This document shows, one piece after another, positions 1-9,280 of a stretch of DNA of 20,345 nt. Position 1 is the first letter of the stretch, and every line of letters begins with the position of its first letter. Source of the stretch: Priapulus caudatus (Eukaryota; Priapulida; Priapulimorpha; Priapulimorphida; Priapulidae); NCBI RefSeq assembly GCF_000485595.1, contig NW_014577122.1, positions 41,664 through 62,008 on the forward strand, written 5' to 3'. Under the pieces are notes generated by a model, which was given only the letters and a program-made list of their open reading frames with translations, ran no database searches and had not been told where the DNA came from. The position numbers and the translations under genes were made by a program.

Positions 1-51
<51 letters not shown>

Positions 52-56
52 GACAG
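1..56. repeat. (AG)n microsatellite, cut by window start
   Basis: Nearly pure AG dinucleotides with a few AA and CG interruptions at both ends. The tract begins at base 1, so its true length is unknown. It is a homopurine run of the kind that recurs on one strand or the other at 3391, 6531, 12911, 13852 and 18321. Confidence 0.95.
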
Positions 57-1071
57 AGAAAGCGGACCGCCTGTAAGAGACCCGCGGACCACAAAGACAC
101 GCCGAGCTGCGCACATTTCTATATAATGAAATTTCTTGCTCTGTTGGTTTAATCGGTAAATATTACATCGAATCATTGCCGAGATCTACTCGCTGTAATG
201 AATATAATTTGTGCGCATGCGTGCGCGCCCGCGTGTGTGCATGCAGGGGGAGGTGTGTGAGCGACGCCACGCGCGTCTGTCAGACACCTTTGTGCGCTCG
301 TTTCTTGCTCCACTGAGTGTCATTAGCTGCCAATAGCATCCCGGTAGCGTTCGCAGATTAAAGACATCAAAAATAGCTTTATAATATTCGCCGCCACTGC
401 CAATTGCAGTTTCGTAATCTATGGACATGCTTCAGTCGTTATGCACGTATACATGGCATGTAAATGCGTGATACTGAAGGCTTAGAGTATAAGGTGTCGA
501 GAAACAACCGTTTTTGACATGCGAATTGTTTACGAAGCAGACAACTTATCATTGTTCTAAATCTTGTTTTTTTTATAGTCAATAGTTTGTTTGGAACTGA
601 ATGGCAATACGCGATATCCGCTACAGGTTGTAATTCACGCGCAATTACAGCATATGACCGCCCAAAGATACCTTTGGAAGTAGTTTTTTTTTTATTAACA
701 ATCCTTAGCATAAAATCGCATTGAACGGTCTGGCCCTTTGCGCATGAAAAATCTAAATGTATTTTAATGTAATAAAATAAGTGTGTTAGTCCGTAATCCA
801 GCTAGTACTTAAAGCCATGAAACATTTGGATCAAATATCGACCTAGGAGAATTAGGATTGTAACGGTTCGTCTGTCAGCGTCGATAGGTTGAGGACATAT
901 GATGAGAAGCGCACTGGCTGGACCGCACTCACCGCCTCTCTCCTCTCTCTTCTTTCTTCTCTTTCTTCTCTTTGTAGAGACGTTGCTTACGCTTCGCTAC
1001 ATTGCATTACTCCGGTGTAGCAGTAACCAGGATAGCAATAATGCTCGCTCGATTTTATTTGCAGTCTTTCA
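57..1071. other. unique intergenic sequence, no gene seen
   Basis: About 1 kb of non-repetitive DNA. The longest open frames (about 80-90 codons on the minus strand, 186-711) have no recognisable domain, and their peptides do not look like folded proteins. Short T-runs lie at 567-576 and 684-693, and a pyrimidine-rich stretch at about 929-972. No tRNA, snRNA or transposon hallmark was found. Confidence 0.6.
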
Positions 1072-1270
1072 GTTGGTGTTGTTCGTTGGTGTTGTTAGTT
1101 GGTGTTGTTCGTTGGTGTTGTTCGTTGGTGTTGTTAGTTGGGTTGTTTAGTTCTGAGTTTTGTTAGTTGGTGTTGTTAGTTGGTGTTGTTCGTTGGTGTT
1201 GTTAGTTGGTGTTGTTCGTTGGTGTTGTTAGTTGGTGTTGTTTAGTTTGGTGTTGTTAGTTGGTGTTGTA
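1072..1270. repeat. 13-bp minisatellite GTTGGTGTTGTT(A/C)
   Basis: At least ten clean 13-bp units GTTGGTGTTGTTA or GTTGGTGTTGTTC run head to tail, with A and C variants interspersed. One irregular interruption lies around 1137-1162 and a slipped unit near 1240-1250. Because 13 is not a multiple of 3, the readings FVGVV/SWCCSLVL in the plus-strand open frame are repeat translation, not protein. The array grades into TGC/TTG repeats on the right. Confidence 0.92.
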
Positions 1271-1955
1271 GTTGCTGCTATAGTCGCTGTTGTTAGCTGC
1301 TGCTGCTGTTGTTAGCTGCTGCTGTTGTAGCTGCTGCGTGCTGTTAATGCTGCGCGCTGGCTTAGTCGCATGTTCTTAGCCTGCTGCTTGCTGTTAGCTG
1401 CTTGCTGTTAACTGCGTGCTGCTTTTAGTCCTGCTGCTGCATGACTGCTGCTGATAGCCTGCTTGAATGGTTCGTTAGCCTGCTGCTTCCTGTTAACTGC
1501 GTGCCGCCCTGTTAGTCGCTGTGTCGTTGTTTAGTCTGCTGCTGTTGTAGCTGCTGCTGTTATTAGCTGCTGCTGCTGCTATGTTGTTAGCTGCTACACG
1601 GGAGCATGTATTTGTTAGCTACTGCTGGTTGTTAGTCGCTGTTTTGTGATTAGCTGCTGCGTTGTTTAGCTGCTGCTGTATTAGCTGCTGCCTGCCTGTT
1701 GTTGTTTGTTAGTCTGCCTGCTTGTTAGGTATGCTGATGTTGTTAGATTGCTGCTATTGTTAGCTGCTGCTACTGCTGTTGTTAGCTGCTGCTGTTGTTA
1801 GCTGCTGCTGTTGTTAGCTGCTGCTGTTGTTAGCTGCTGCTGTTGTTAGCTGCTGCTGCTGTTAACTGCTGTCGTTGTTTCTCTTCTGCTGCTTAACTGC
1901 TGCTGCTGCTGTTAACTGCTGCTGCTGCTGTTTATCGCTGTTGTTAGCTGGTGTT
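1271..1955. repeat. degenerate TGC/TTG array with local 16-bp periodicity
   Basis: About 700 bp made almost entirely of GCTGCTG, TTGTTA and TGTTAACTGC words. The cleanest part (about 1760-1855) repeats a 16-bp unit GCTGCTGCTGTTGTTA. Between about 1330 and 1740 the array is heavily degraded by single-base changes and indels. The same array type starts both copies of the 3.2-kb unit downstream, so this is probably the head of a further, broken copy. Confidence 0.85.
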
Positions 1956-2083
1956 GACGGTTAGTGCTATTACCTAGAGCTTGTTTGCGTCAGACTGTTG
2001 CGTGGTGTTGTTACTTCGTATCATTACTCGGGCCTTCACGTGATATATCTGTGTCTATGTTCCAGTTATACGCACACAGACAA
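1956..2083. repeat. truncated extra copy of the 3.2-kb unit's head (128 bp)
   Basis: The segment from GACGGTTAGTGCTATTA to CACACAGACAA is near-identical to 2273-2400 and to 5408-5535. All three are 128 bp long, with a few one-base indels. In the two full copies the sequence continues TACGCGTTAATTAGG. Here it stops after ACAGACAA and jumps straight into a TGC array. It is therefore a third, truncated occurrence, produced either by recombination between TGC arrays or by an assembly join. Confidence 0.88.
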
Positions 2084-2262
2084 GCTGCTACTGCCTGTTG
2101 TTAGCTGCTGCTGTTGTTAGCTGCTGTGTTGTTAGCGTGCTGCTGCTGTTAACTGCTGCTGTTGTTAGCTGCTGCTGCTGTTAACTGCTGCTGTGTTAGC
2201 TGCTGCTGCTGTAACTGCCTTGCTCCTGCTTAACTGCTGCTGCTGCTGTTATTCGCTGTTGT
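2084..2262. repeat. TGC array opening copy A
   Basis: GCTGCTGCTGTTAACTGC and GTTGTTAGCTGC words alternate, as in 5285-5400 of copy B. This version has more one-base interruptions, for example near 2136 and 2215-2230. Confidence 0.88.
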
Positions 2263-2399
2263 TAGCTGGTGTGACGGTTAGTGCTATTACTAGAGCTTGT
2301 TTGGTCAGAGCTGTTGCGTGGTGTTTTACTTCGGTATCTATTACTCGGCCTTCACGTGTATAATCTGTGTCTATGTTCCAGTTATACGCCACACAGACA

Positions 2400-2917
2400 A
2401 TACGCGTTAATTAGGAGAAAACTGCCATAATTAATGTATTCCATTACCTATCCAAGCTACGCCTACTGCTCGCTGTGTGCGATCCAAGATGACTGATTTA
2501 TGTATGAATTTCACATGCTGATTAGCGCTCAGCTCAAGCAGCGCACGAAGTAACATAATCATCATCATGATATATGATCATAATTATGTGGTTAATTGGC
2601 AACAACAACACCACATGTCTTTAACAGATTTACTGCTGAAATAAATTATGCCAAAAATGTCTTAATAAAGAAACGGGAGATTTACTGTTCGCCGTGAAAT
2701 ATACCCGGTTTACCTTGATAATCTAACATATTATATTCCAATGCATGACCTAGATTAAATCACTACTTTGATGCAAATAAGTGCGCATACATTTGACACG
2801 CCACATTTTGAATAGAAGTGCATACGCGGAAATAAGAAGAATGGGAACGGACGTTTATATGCTTAGTGCTAGTTTTTTTTACAATTATCTTATAAAACTA
2901 ATTTTTGTGTCGATGAT
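2400..2917. other. unique segment of copy A, left part
   Basis: AT-rich single-copy-type DNA shared with 5536-6050. It contains a small palindromic cluster of ATCAT and ATGAT words near 2561-2587. The two copies differ chiefly by one-base indels. No conserved open frame survives in both copies, which argues against a protein gene. Confidence 0.6.
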
Positions 2918-2938
2918 TTATATATATATATATATATT
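2918..2938. repeat. (TA)n microsatellite, copy A
   Basis: About ten TA dinucleotides, matched in copy B by a slightly shorter run at 6051-6068. Confidence 0.9.
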
Positions 2939-3216
2939 GACTGCGTTACCCACTAAAACTACATTGTAAATACATAACCCTATTAAATGACAGCGAAACG
3001 TCCAAATTAAAAGAAAAAACTCTGGTAATGCCTTTAATTTATTCAATTACGCGTATTTGTGTCTAAGCTGCTATTTAGCTTGCCAGTCAAAATGTTTAAA
3101 ACCCCGCGCGTATTTATCAATTATGTGCAGCAATTTCCGTGTGACTTTAGGGAGAGAGTAGTTAGCATAAATTTGCATTGGTGCTCGATGAAATTGCTAG
3201 AGGAACAGATGGAGGA

Positions 3217-3245
3217 GGGTTAGGGTAGGGTTAGGTTAGGGTTAG
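3217..3245 (+). repeat. degenerate TTAGGG array, copy A
   Basis: About four to five telomere-type units. Several have lost a base (TAGGG, TTAGG), and the array ends in TTAGCCGTGCCCGG. The G-rich strand is the plus strand. The equivalent array in copy B (6359-6392) is perfect. The difference is either erosion of this copy or base-calling error in one of them. Confidence 0.85.
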
Positions 3246-3385
3246 CCGTGCCCGGCAACAGACCGACTATGTAACGAAGTGCTTTGTCTAGTGTTGAGAT
3301 TTTGAAAAAGGTAATGAAATTTCACGATTGCGTTTGAATTCAGTCGAAAAACCAGTAGAATTGCTCGGTGCACGGGCCCTCGGAG

Positions 3386-3390
<5 letters not shown>

Positions 3391-3464
<74 letters not shown>
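3391..3464. repeat. (CT)n microsatellite, copy A
   Basis: A pure TC tract of about 74 bp starting right after a GAGCTCTG block. Antisense it gives a run of Arg-Glu, and in the sense direction Ser-Leu; both are repeat translation. Copy B has a longer but interrupted version at 6531-6634. Confidence 0.95.
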
Positions 3465-3466
<2 letters not shown>

Positions 3467-4620
3467 CTAATTCTGAGGTACAGCCCATCCAGCCGCTGTC
3501 CAGTCACGCATATAGCTATTGAGTAGTCATCGCCTAGTCATTGCGATAGAGTCGCCATTTTCAGCATTGTCAACAGTCTCCATCGACCTATCGTCATCAT
3601 CCACGTTCATCTAATAGAATATATAGGTCCTATAATTCTGTAGATCGCGCATGCTATTGATGACAATGACTTGTAATTTTAAAAGCAAATTAATTTCTTG
3701 CGTGTGCTGTGTAAAATATTCGCATCTCCTTCATGAATGCGAAGTTCATCGACTAATATTAGCTATTCAATATAATTCGCGTACATTTATATACGCTGTC
3801 GTGCGCGTGTTTGCCACGTTAATAATATGCTTCGTGATGCATCGTAATCTTAATTAGAATGCGATGTGCATTCTGCTTTCTTCTGCTACCCAATATTTAG
3901 TTTTTCTGCCGTGACGCTGCTTTCTAGTTGCGTAGTTAATAATAAATAATAATTATTGTTATTAAAATATCATTTATTCATATGAAAGTACCACGGATGA
4001 TCGTATCAATTGATATTTTTTACCTTCACTACGATAATAGGCTCATGAAGTTAAGTAAATGTGTCTAATACATGTGTAATATATGCGTAGAAGTATGATA
4101 TATGCATACATGTGGTTAACTTTAGGTTCCCGACTCTCCTTCTACGAATGATAAAACTGGACGACCATTTTGGACCTACATGCATTATAGCATTAAAGAA
4201 AACTATAGTACAATCGTGTTAATTCATATAGGTGAACCGTACCGACCACCGCATTACACATAAATAGCAGACTAATGTTTGGCATTGCGGCTCCAGGCTA
4301 TATAGTTTATGCAATTGGCATGTCAGCGAACTAATAGTCAAAAAGTCAAACCAAAGACGAGAAAGACCTTAAATATGAATTATCATTATATTTTGAGATG
4401 ATTTTATTCCGATTCCCGAAGGCAGTGAATGATTTTTCCCTTTCTCATGCAAAACGGTCCGACCGAGCAGTAACTAACAGAAATACATGATAATCCGGCC
4501 TCCCCGCAGTTACTCGTGCGGTGCTGGGCCAAAGATATCCTGTTTCGCTTGAAGCCCTGTAAAATTTAACAGCGAGTGTGTAATGCACGCAGGCCGGGGG
4601 AGGTAAACCCCACAGCTGTC
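3465..4620. other. unique segment of copy A, middle part
   Basis: About 1.15 kb of AT-rich sequence matching 6635-7880. Copy A lacks a ~26-bp insertion that copy B carries around 6684-6710. Short plus-strand frames here (for example 3651-3857) are broken at different places in copy B, so I see no gene. No RNA gene or transposon end was recognised. Confidence 0.6.
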
Positions 4621-4668
4621 TGCCTCCTCTCCTTCCCCCTCTCCCTCCCCCTCTCCCTCCCTCCTTTC
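4621..4668. repeat. imperfect polypyrimidine tract, copy A
   Basis: A CT-rich tract of CTCC and CCCTCT words, matched at 7887-7933. It is interrupted rather than a simple dinucleotide run. Its antisense reading gives the Arg/Glu/Gly-rich stretch of an open frame that should be ignored. Confidence 0.85.
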
Positions 4669-5160
4669 ATTGTCTCACCGTCGCCGTCCGCGACTCTCTG
4701 ACTCAAGTGTAATTTAATTTTACTTTCCAAATTCGATTTCGAGCGAAATTTCACGACGATAAAGCGTGTTGCCAGCCTGACCGCGCATAAACACAGCACG
4801 CCTGATGATGTATCAAATCTAATTGCAGTCATAGAATTTTTTTCTACGAATTTGATTTCTTCAAAGTGGGCGCGCACGCCTAGAGCTAGTACGGTCGCCA
4901 CTTGCAATCACGGGCTGCTTGATGAGCTATGAAATTAAATTGAACTTTTTTCGTAATCTGATTTCGCAGCGAAACTCGGCTTTAATAGCTGAAACTCATT
5001 GCTGCGAGTGCGTTTAAATTTTAACGGTCGCGCCGCGTGCCGTGATGCGACGATGTGCTTTTACGTAATGCAATTTCTACGTCGATGAGCGCGTCAGCTT
5101 CATACGGTTATGATTTATCCCTGCAGGAAGTCACGTAATTAACGTACACAGCGACGAGGT
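4669..5160. other. unique segment of copy A, right part
   Basis: About 490 bp matching 7934-8419, apparently the best-conserved part of the unit between copies. It contains two short self-complementary cores, TTTCGAGCGAAA (4737-4748) and TTTCGCAGCGAAA (4962-4974), both kept in copy B. A minus-strand frame reads through part of it in both copies but shifts between them through indels. I do not call a gene. Confidence 0.55.
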
Positions 5161-5285
5161 ATCCCTCCGCACGGTAACATCCGGAATTAATAGATATATC
5201 CCTCCGCACGGTAACATCCGGAATGAATAGATATATCCCTCCGCACGGTAACATCCGGAATGAATAGATATATCCCTCCGCACAC
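5161..5285. repeat. 37-bp satellite, copy A (about 3.4 units)
   Basis: Units start at 5161, 5198, 5235 and 5272, an exact 37-bp period. Each reads ATCCCTCCGCACGGTAACAT followed by CCGGAATGAATAGATAT; the first has AATTAAT instead of AATGAAT. The fourth unit breaks off after CCGCAC and the TGC array of copy B begins at once. The junction of the tandem duplication therefore lies inside this satellite. Confidence 0.95.
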
Positions 5286-5405
5286 TGCTGCTGTTGTTAG
5301 CTGCTGCTGCTGTTAACTGCTGCTGTTGTTAGCTGCTGCTGCTGTTAACTGCTGCTGCTGCTGTTAACTGCTGCTGCTGCTGTTATTCGCTGTTGTTAGC
5401 TGGTG
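5286..5405. repeat. TGC array opening copy B
   Basis: A regular alternation of GTTGTTAGCTGCTGCTGC and GTTAACTGCTGCTGC, cleaner than copy A's version. It abuts the interrupted 37-bp satellite unit with no spacer. Confidence 0.9.
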
Positions 5406-5535
5406 TTGACGGTTAGTGCTATTACCTAGAGCTTGTTTGGTCAGAGCTGTTGCGTGGTGTTGTTACTTCGTATCATTACTCGGGGCCTTCACGTGATATA
5501 TCTGTGTCTATGTTCCAGTTATACGCACACAGACA

Positions 5536-6050
5536 ATACGCGTTAATTAGGAGAAAACTGCCATAATTAATGTATTCCATTACCTATCCGAGCTACGCCT
5601 ACTGCTCGCTGTGTGCGATCCAAGATGACTGATTTATGTATGAATTTCACATGCTGATTAGCGCTCAGCTCAAGCGCACGAAGTAACATAATCATCATCA
5701 TGATTATGATCATAATTATGTGGTTAATTGGCAACAAAACACCACATGTCTTTAACAGATTTACTGCTGAAATAAATTATGCCAAAAAATGTCTTAATAA
5801 AGAAACGGAGATTTACTGTTCGCGTGAAATATACCCGGTTTACCTTGATAATCTAACATATTATTTCCAATGCATGACCTAGATTAATCACTACTTTGAT
5901 GCAAATAAGTGCGCATACATTTGACACGCACATTTTGAAATAGAAGTGCATACGGCGGAAATAAGAGTGAATGGGAACGGACGTTTATATGCTTAGTGCT
6001 AGTTTTTGTTTACAATTATCTTTATAAAACTAATTTTTGTGTGCGATGAT
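5536..6050. other. unique segment of copy B, left part
   Basis: Counterpart of 2400-2917, with no gene recognised. The 60-codon plus-strand frame at 5700-5882 is interrupted at the matching place in copy A, so I treat it as chance. Confidence 0.55.
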
Positions 6051-6068
6051 TTATATATATATATATAT
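6051..6068. repeat. (TA)n microsatellite, copy B
   Basis: About nine TA dinucleotides, in the same place as 2918-2938 of copy A. Confidence 0.88.
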
Positions 6069-6358
6069 TGACTGCGTTAACCCACTAAAACTACATTGTA
6101 AATACATAACCCTATTAAATGACAGCGAAACGTCCAAATTAAAAGAAAAAATCTGGTAACTGCCTTTAATTTAATTCAATTACGCGTATTTGTGTCTAAG
6201 CTGCTATTTAGCTTGCCAGTCAAAATGTTAAAAACCCCCGCGCGTATTTATCAATTATGTGGCAGCAATTTTCCGTGTGACTTTAGGGGGAGAGTAGTTA
6301 GCATAAATTTGCATTGGTGCGTCGATGAAATTGCTAGAGGAACAGATGGGAGGGAGGG

Positions 6359-6392
6359 TTAGGGTTAGGGTTAGGGTTAGGGTTAGGGTTAG
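6359..6392 (+). repeat. interstitial TTAGGG array, copy B
   Basis: Five perfect TTAGGG units (6359-6388) plus a partial TTAG, preceded by AGGGAGGG. The array is flanked on both sides by unit sequence shared with copy A. It is therefore an internal telomere-type repeat and not a chromosome end. Confidence 0.95.
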
Positions 6393-6530
6393 CCGTGCCC
6401 GGCAACAGACCGCTATGTCAACGAAGTGCTTTGTCTATAGTTTGAGCATTTTGAAAAGGTAATGAAATTTCACGATTGCGTTTGAATTCAGTCGAAAAAC
6501 CAGTAGAATTGCTCGGTAGACGGCCTCGAG

Positions 6531-6571
6531 CTCTGTCTCCTCTGCTCCTGCTCTCTCATCTCTCTCTCTCA

Positions 6572-6608
<37 letters not shown>

Positions 6609-6634
6609 GCTCTCTTCTCTTCTCGCATCCTCTC
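6531..6634. repeat. interrupted (CT)n tract, copy B
   Basis: A CT-rich tract broken by GCTCCTG, CATC and GCTC interruptions. It corresponds to the pure CT tract at 3391-3464. Confidence 0.9.
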
Positions 6635-7886
6635 AACTGAAATCTAGAGGTACATCCCATCCAGCCGCTGTCCAGCCACGCATCGTGTTTGCATTGTCCA
6701 ACCAACGGTAGCTATTGAGTAAGTCATCGCCTTAGTCATTGCAGAGTTAGAGTGCCATTTTCACATTGTCAACAGTCTCCATCGACCTATAGTCATCATC
6801 CACGTTGCAATCTAATAGATATATAGGTCCCTATAATTCTGTAGATCGCGCATTGCTATTGTGACAATTGACTATGTAATTTTTAAACACAGAATTAATT
6901 CTTGCGTGTGCTGCGTGTAAAATATCGATCTCCTGCATGAATGCGAAGTCATCGACTAATATTAAGCCTATTCAAGTATAATTCGGCCGTACATTCGTTT
7001 ATATACGCTCGTCGTTGCGCGTGTTTGCCGGACCGTTACATAATATGCTTCTTCGTGATGCATCCGTCATCTTTAATTAGAATGCGGAGTGCATTCTGCT
7101 TTCTTCTGCTACCCAATTATCTTTAGTTTTTCTCGCCGTACGCTGGCTTTAAGTGTTGCGTATGGTTAATAATTAAATCAATAATTATTGTTATTAAAAT
7201 ATCATTTTTCATATGAAAGTACACGGATGTCGGTACTCAATTAATATTTTTAGACCTCACTACGATAAATAGGTCATGAAGTTAATTAAAGTTGTGCTCT
7301 AATGTACATGTGTATATCATGGCTAGAAGTATAGATATATGCATCATGTGTGCTAACTTTAGGTTCCCGCACTCTCCTTTCTACGACATGCATAAACTGG
7401 CGACCATATTGACCTACATGCATCATTGATAGCATTAAAGAAACTATTAGTACCAATCGGTGTTAATTCATTTAGGGTGACCGCTACCGACCACCGCATC
7501 ACATAAATAGAGACTTAATGGTTTGCCATTCCGCTCCAGGCTAGTATATTTATGGCAATTGCATGTCCGCGAACTAATAGTCAAAAAGTTCAACTCAAAG
7601 ACGAGGAAAAGAACCGTTAAATATGAATTAATCATTATATTTTGAGATGATTTTATTCCGATGCCGAAGGCAGTGAATCATTTTTTCCCTTTCTCATGCA
7701 AAAACGGTCCGACCGAGGCATTAACTAACAGAAATACATGATAATTCGGCCTCCCGCCAGTTAATCGTGCGTGCTGAGGCCAAAAAAATATGATATCCTG
7801 TTCGCTTGAAGCCCTGTAACAATTGTAAACGCCGAGTGATGTAATGCATGCATTGCGCGGGAGGTAAACCAACACAGGCTGTCTGC
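6635..7886. other. unique segment of copy B, middle part
   Basis: Counterpart of 3465-4620. It shows an unusually high rate of single-base insertions relative to copy A throughout, plus a ~26-bp insertion at about 6684-6710. No gene was seen. Confidence 0.55.
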
Positions 7887-7933
7887 GCTCCTCTCCTTTC
7901 CCCTTCTCCCTCCCCCTCTCCCTCCCTCCTCCT
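7887..7933. repeat. imperfect polypyrimidine tract, copy B
   Basis: A CTCC-rich tract equivalent to 4621-4668. Confidence 0.85.
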
Positions 7934-8419
7934 TCATTGTCCACCGTCGCCGCTCCGGACTCTCTGACTCAAGTGTATTTAATTTTACTTCCAAATTCGA
8001 TTTCGAGCGAAATTTCACGACGATAAAGCTGTTGGCCAGCCTGAGCGCGCGCATCAACACAGCACGCCTGATGATGTATCAAATCTAATTGCAGTCATAG
8101 AATTTTTTTCTACGAATTTGATTTCTTCAAGTGGCGCGCACGCTGAGAGCTAGTACGCGGTCGCCACTGCAATCACGGTGCTTGATAGCTATGAAATTAA
8201 ATTGAACTTTTTCGTAATCTGATTTCGCAGCGAAACTCGGCTTTAATAGCTGAAAACTCTGCTGCGAGTGCGTTTAAAATTTTAACGGTCGCGCCGCGTG
8301 CCGTGATGCGACGATGTGCTTCTTAAGTAATGCAATTCTACGTCGATGAGCGCGTCAGCTTCATACGTTATGATTTATCCCTGCAGGAAGTCACGTAATT
8401 AACGTACACAGCGACGAGG
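7934..8419. other. unique segment of copy B, right part
   Basis: Counterpart of 4669-5160. It again carries the TTTCGAGCGAAA and TTTCGCAGCGAAA cores. The two minus-strand frames at 7678-8060 run through the polypyrimidine tract and change register against copy A. I therefore do not accept a gene. Confidence 0.55.
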
Positions 8420-8632
8420 TATCCTCCGCACGGTAACATCCGGAATTAATAGATATATCCCTCCGCCCACGGTAAACCATACCGACATGAATCGATATAT
8501 CCTCCGCACGGTAACATCCGAATGATAGATATATCCCTCCGCACGGTAACATCCGGAATGAATAGATATATCCCTCCGCACGGTAACATCCGGAATGAAT
8601 AGATATATCCCTCCGCACGGTAACATCCGGAG
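8420..8632. repeat. 37-bp satellite, copy B (about 6 units)
   Basis: Roughly six units of the same 37-bp sequence as 5161-5285. The second is strongly altered (CCCACGGTAAACCATACCG), and others lack one base. The last breaks off after CATCCGG, where unique DNA starts. Three units equal 111 bp, so the minus strand stays open and gives repeating peptides such as DVTVRRDISIHSGCYRAE. That periodic reading comes from the satellite and is not evidence of a protein. Confidence 0.93.
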
Positions 8633-9280
8633 CCTTTGCTTTATCTTGGCGCATGAACCGATATGAAATTAGAGAAGGTGGACATCACGTGTAATCATTA
8701 CGACAACGAATTCATCCAACCGAACTTAATAATGAAGAATTACATTACGATAGTATAAATTATGCGCAAGTGAGTATGCGCTTATTCATTTGCTATTTAC
8801 GACTCTGCATTGGCTCATTACAATCGTTATTTTCGTGAGCGGCGCATATCCGTACCATGATTCGTGGCGACCACGACGGCAATAACTAGCACCTTCTGAT
8901 TAAAAAACTTGTGAATTAGTACCTGCCCACAGAGCCGCAGAGTGTACGCAGCGATGTTATTTGCGAATTTATTTATCGATTTGTGTAATCATGTAGGTAC
9001 TAGATGCCTACAATTACATATAACTGTTATATCTTTAACATTACCTATACAATTACTGCCCAAATGTAATCGATCCACGCCATGTCGAACTATATATAGA
9101 CCGCATGATCCGCTGGCGCTCTTAAGGATGAAATTATCGACACGTTCCAATATTTGCTATTTATAACCATTACGTAATCACAAAAATAGTAACGCGCGCA
9201 TTGATATTCAAATTTATATTTGCAGCTCGTCCATTACCGATATATTGATGAGATTCTTTGTTCCTCTCGATAACGGCGAA
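8633..9280. other. unique AT-rich sequence right of the tandem unit
   Basis: Non-repetitive DNA with no supported gene. A CACGTG E-box lies near 8686-8691, and a TATATATAG string at about 9091-9099. The 74-codon plus-strand frame (8942-9166) has no recognisable motif. Confidence 0.55.

Larger units (their letters stand above)
2084..5285. repeat. copy A of a ~3.2-kb tandem unit
   Basis: Head-to-tail duplicate of 5286-8632. Matching anchors: GACGGTTA 2273/5408, TACGCGTTAA 2401/5537, TTAGCCGTGCCCGG 3242/6389, GAATTCAGTCG 3336/6484, CTCTGACTC 4695/7962 and CTGCAGGAAGTCACG 5121/8381. The offset grows from 3135 to about 3265 because copy B gains bases. Internal order is TGC array, unique segment, (TA)n, TTAGGG array, (CT)n, unique segment, CT-rich tract, unique segment, 37-bp satellite. 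No coding capacity was recognised. Copy A's telomere-type array is shorter and less regular than copy B's, while its CT tract is purer. Confidence 0.93.
5286..8632. repeat. copy B of the ~3.2-kb tandem unit
   Basis: Second head-to-tail copy, about 3.35 kb, with all elements in the same order as copy A. It is longer because of extra one-base insertions (dense between about 6400 and 7900), a longer CT-rich tract, a ~26-bp insertion near 6684-6710, a complete TTAGGG array and more 37-bp units. To its right the sequence becomes unique at AGCCTTTGC (8632 onward). Confidence 0.93.

Noticed and set aside
2561-2590. CRISPR-like or operator palindrome of ATCAT/ATGAT words
   Set aside because: Short AT-rich palindrome without spacers or repeats; the genome is eukaryotic.
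3288-3522. Arg-Glu repeat or Ser-Leu repeat protein
   Set aside because: Translation of the (CT)n tract. The equivalent frame in copy B is broken.
4798-4822. Second hammerhead-like CTGATGA (also at about 8067)
   Set aside because: No GAAA core and no stem II follows; chance match.
5700-5882. Small protein of 60 residues in copy B
   Set aside because: The same DNA in copy A (about 2560-2750) carries indels that destroy the frame.
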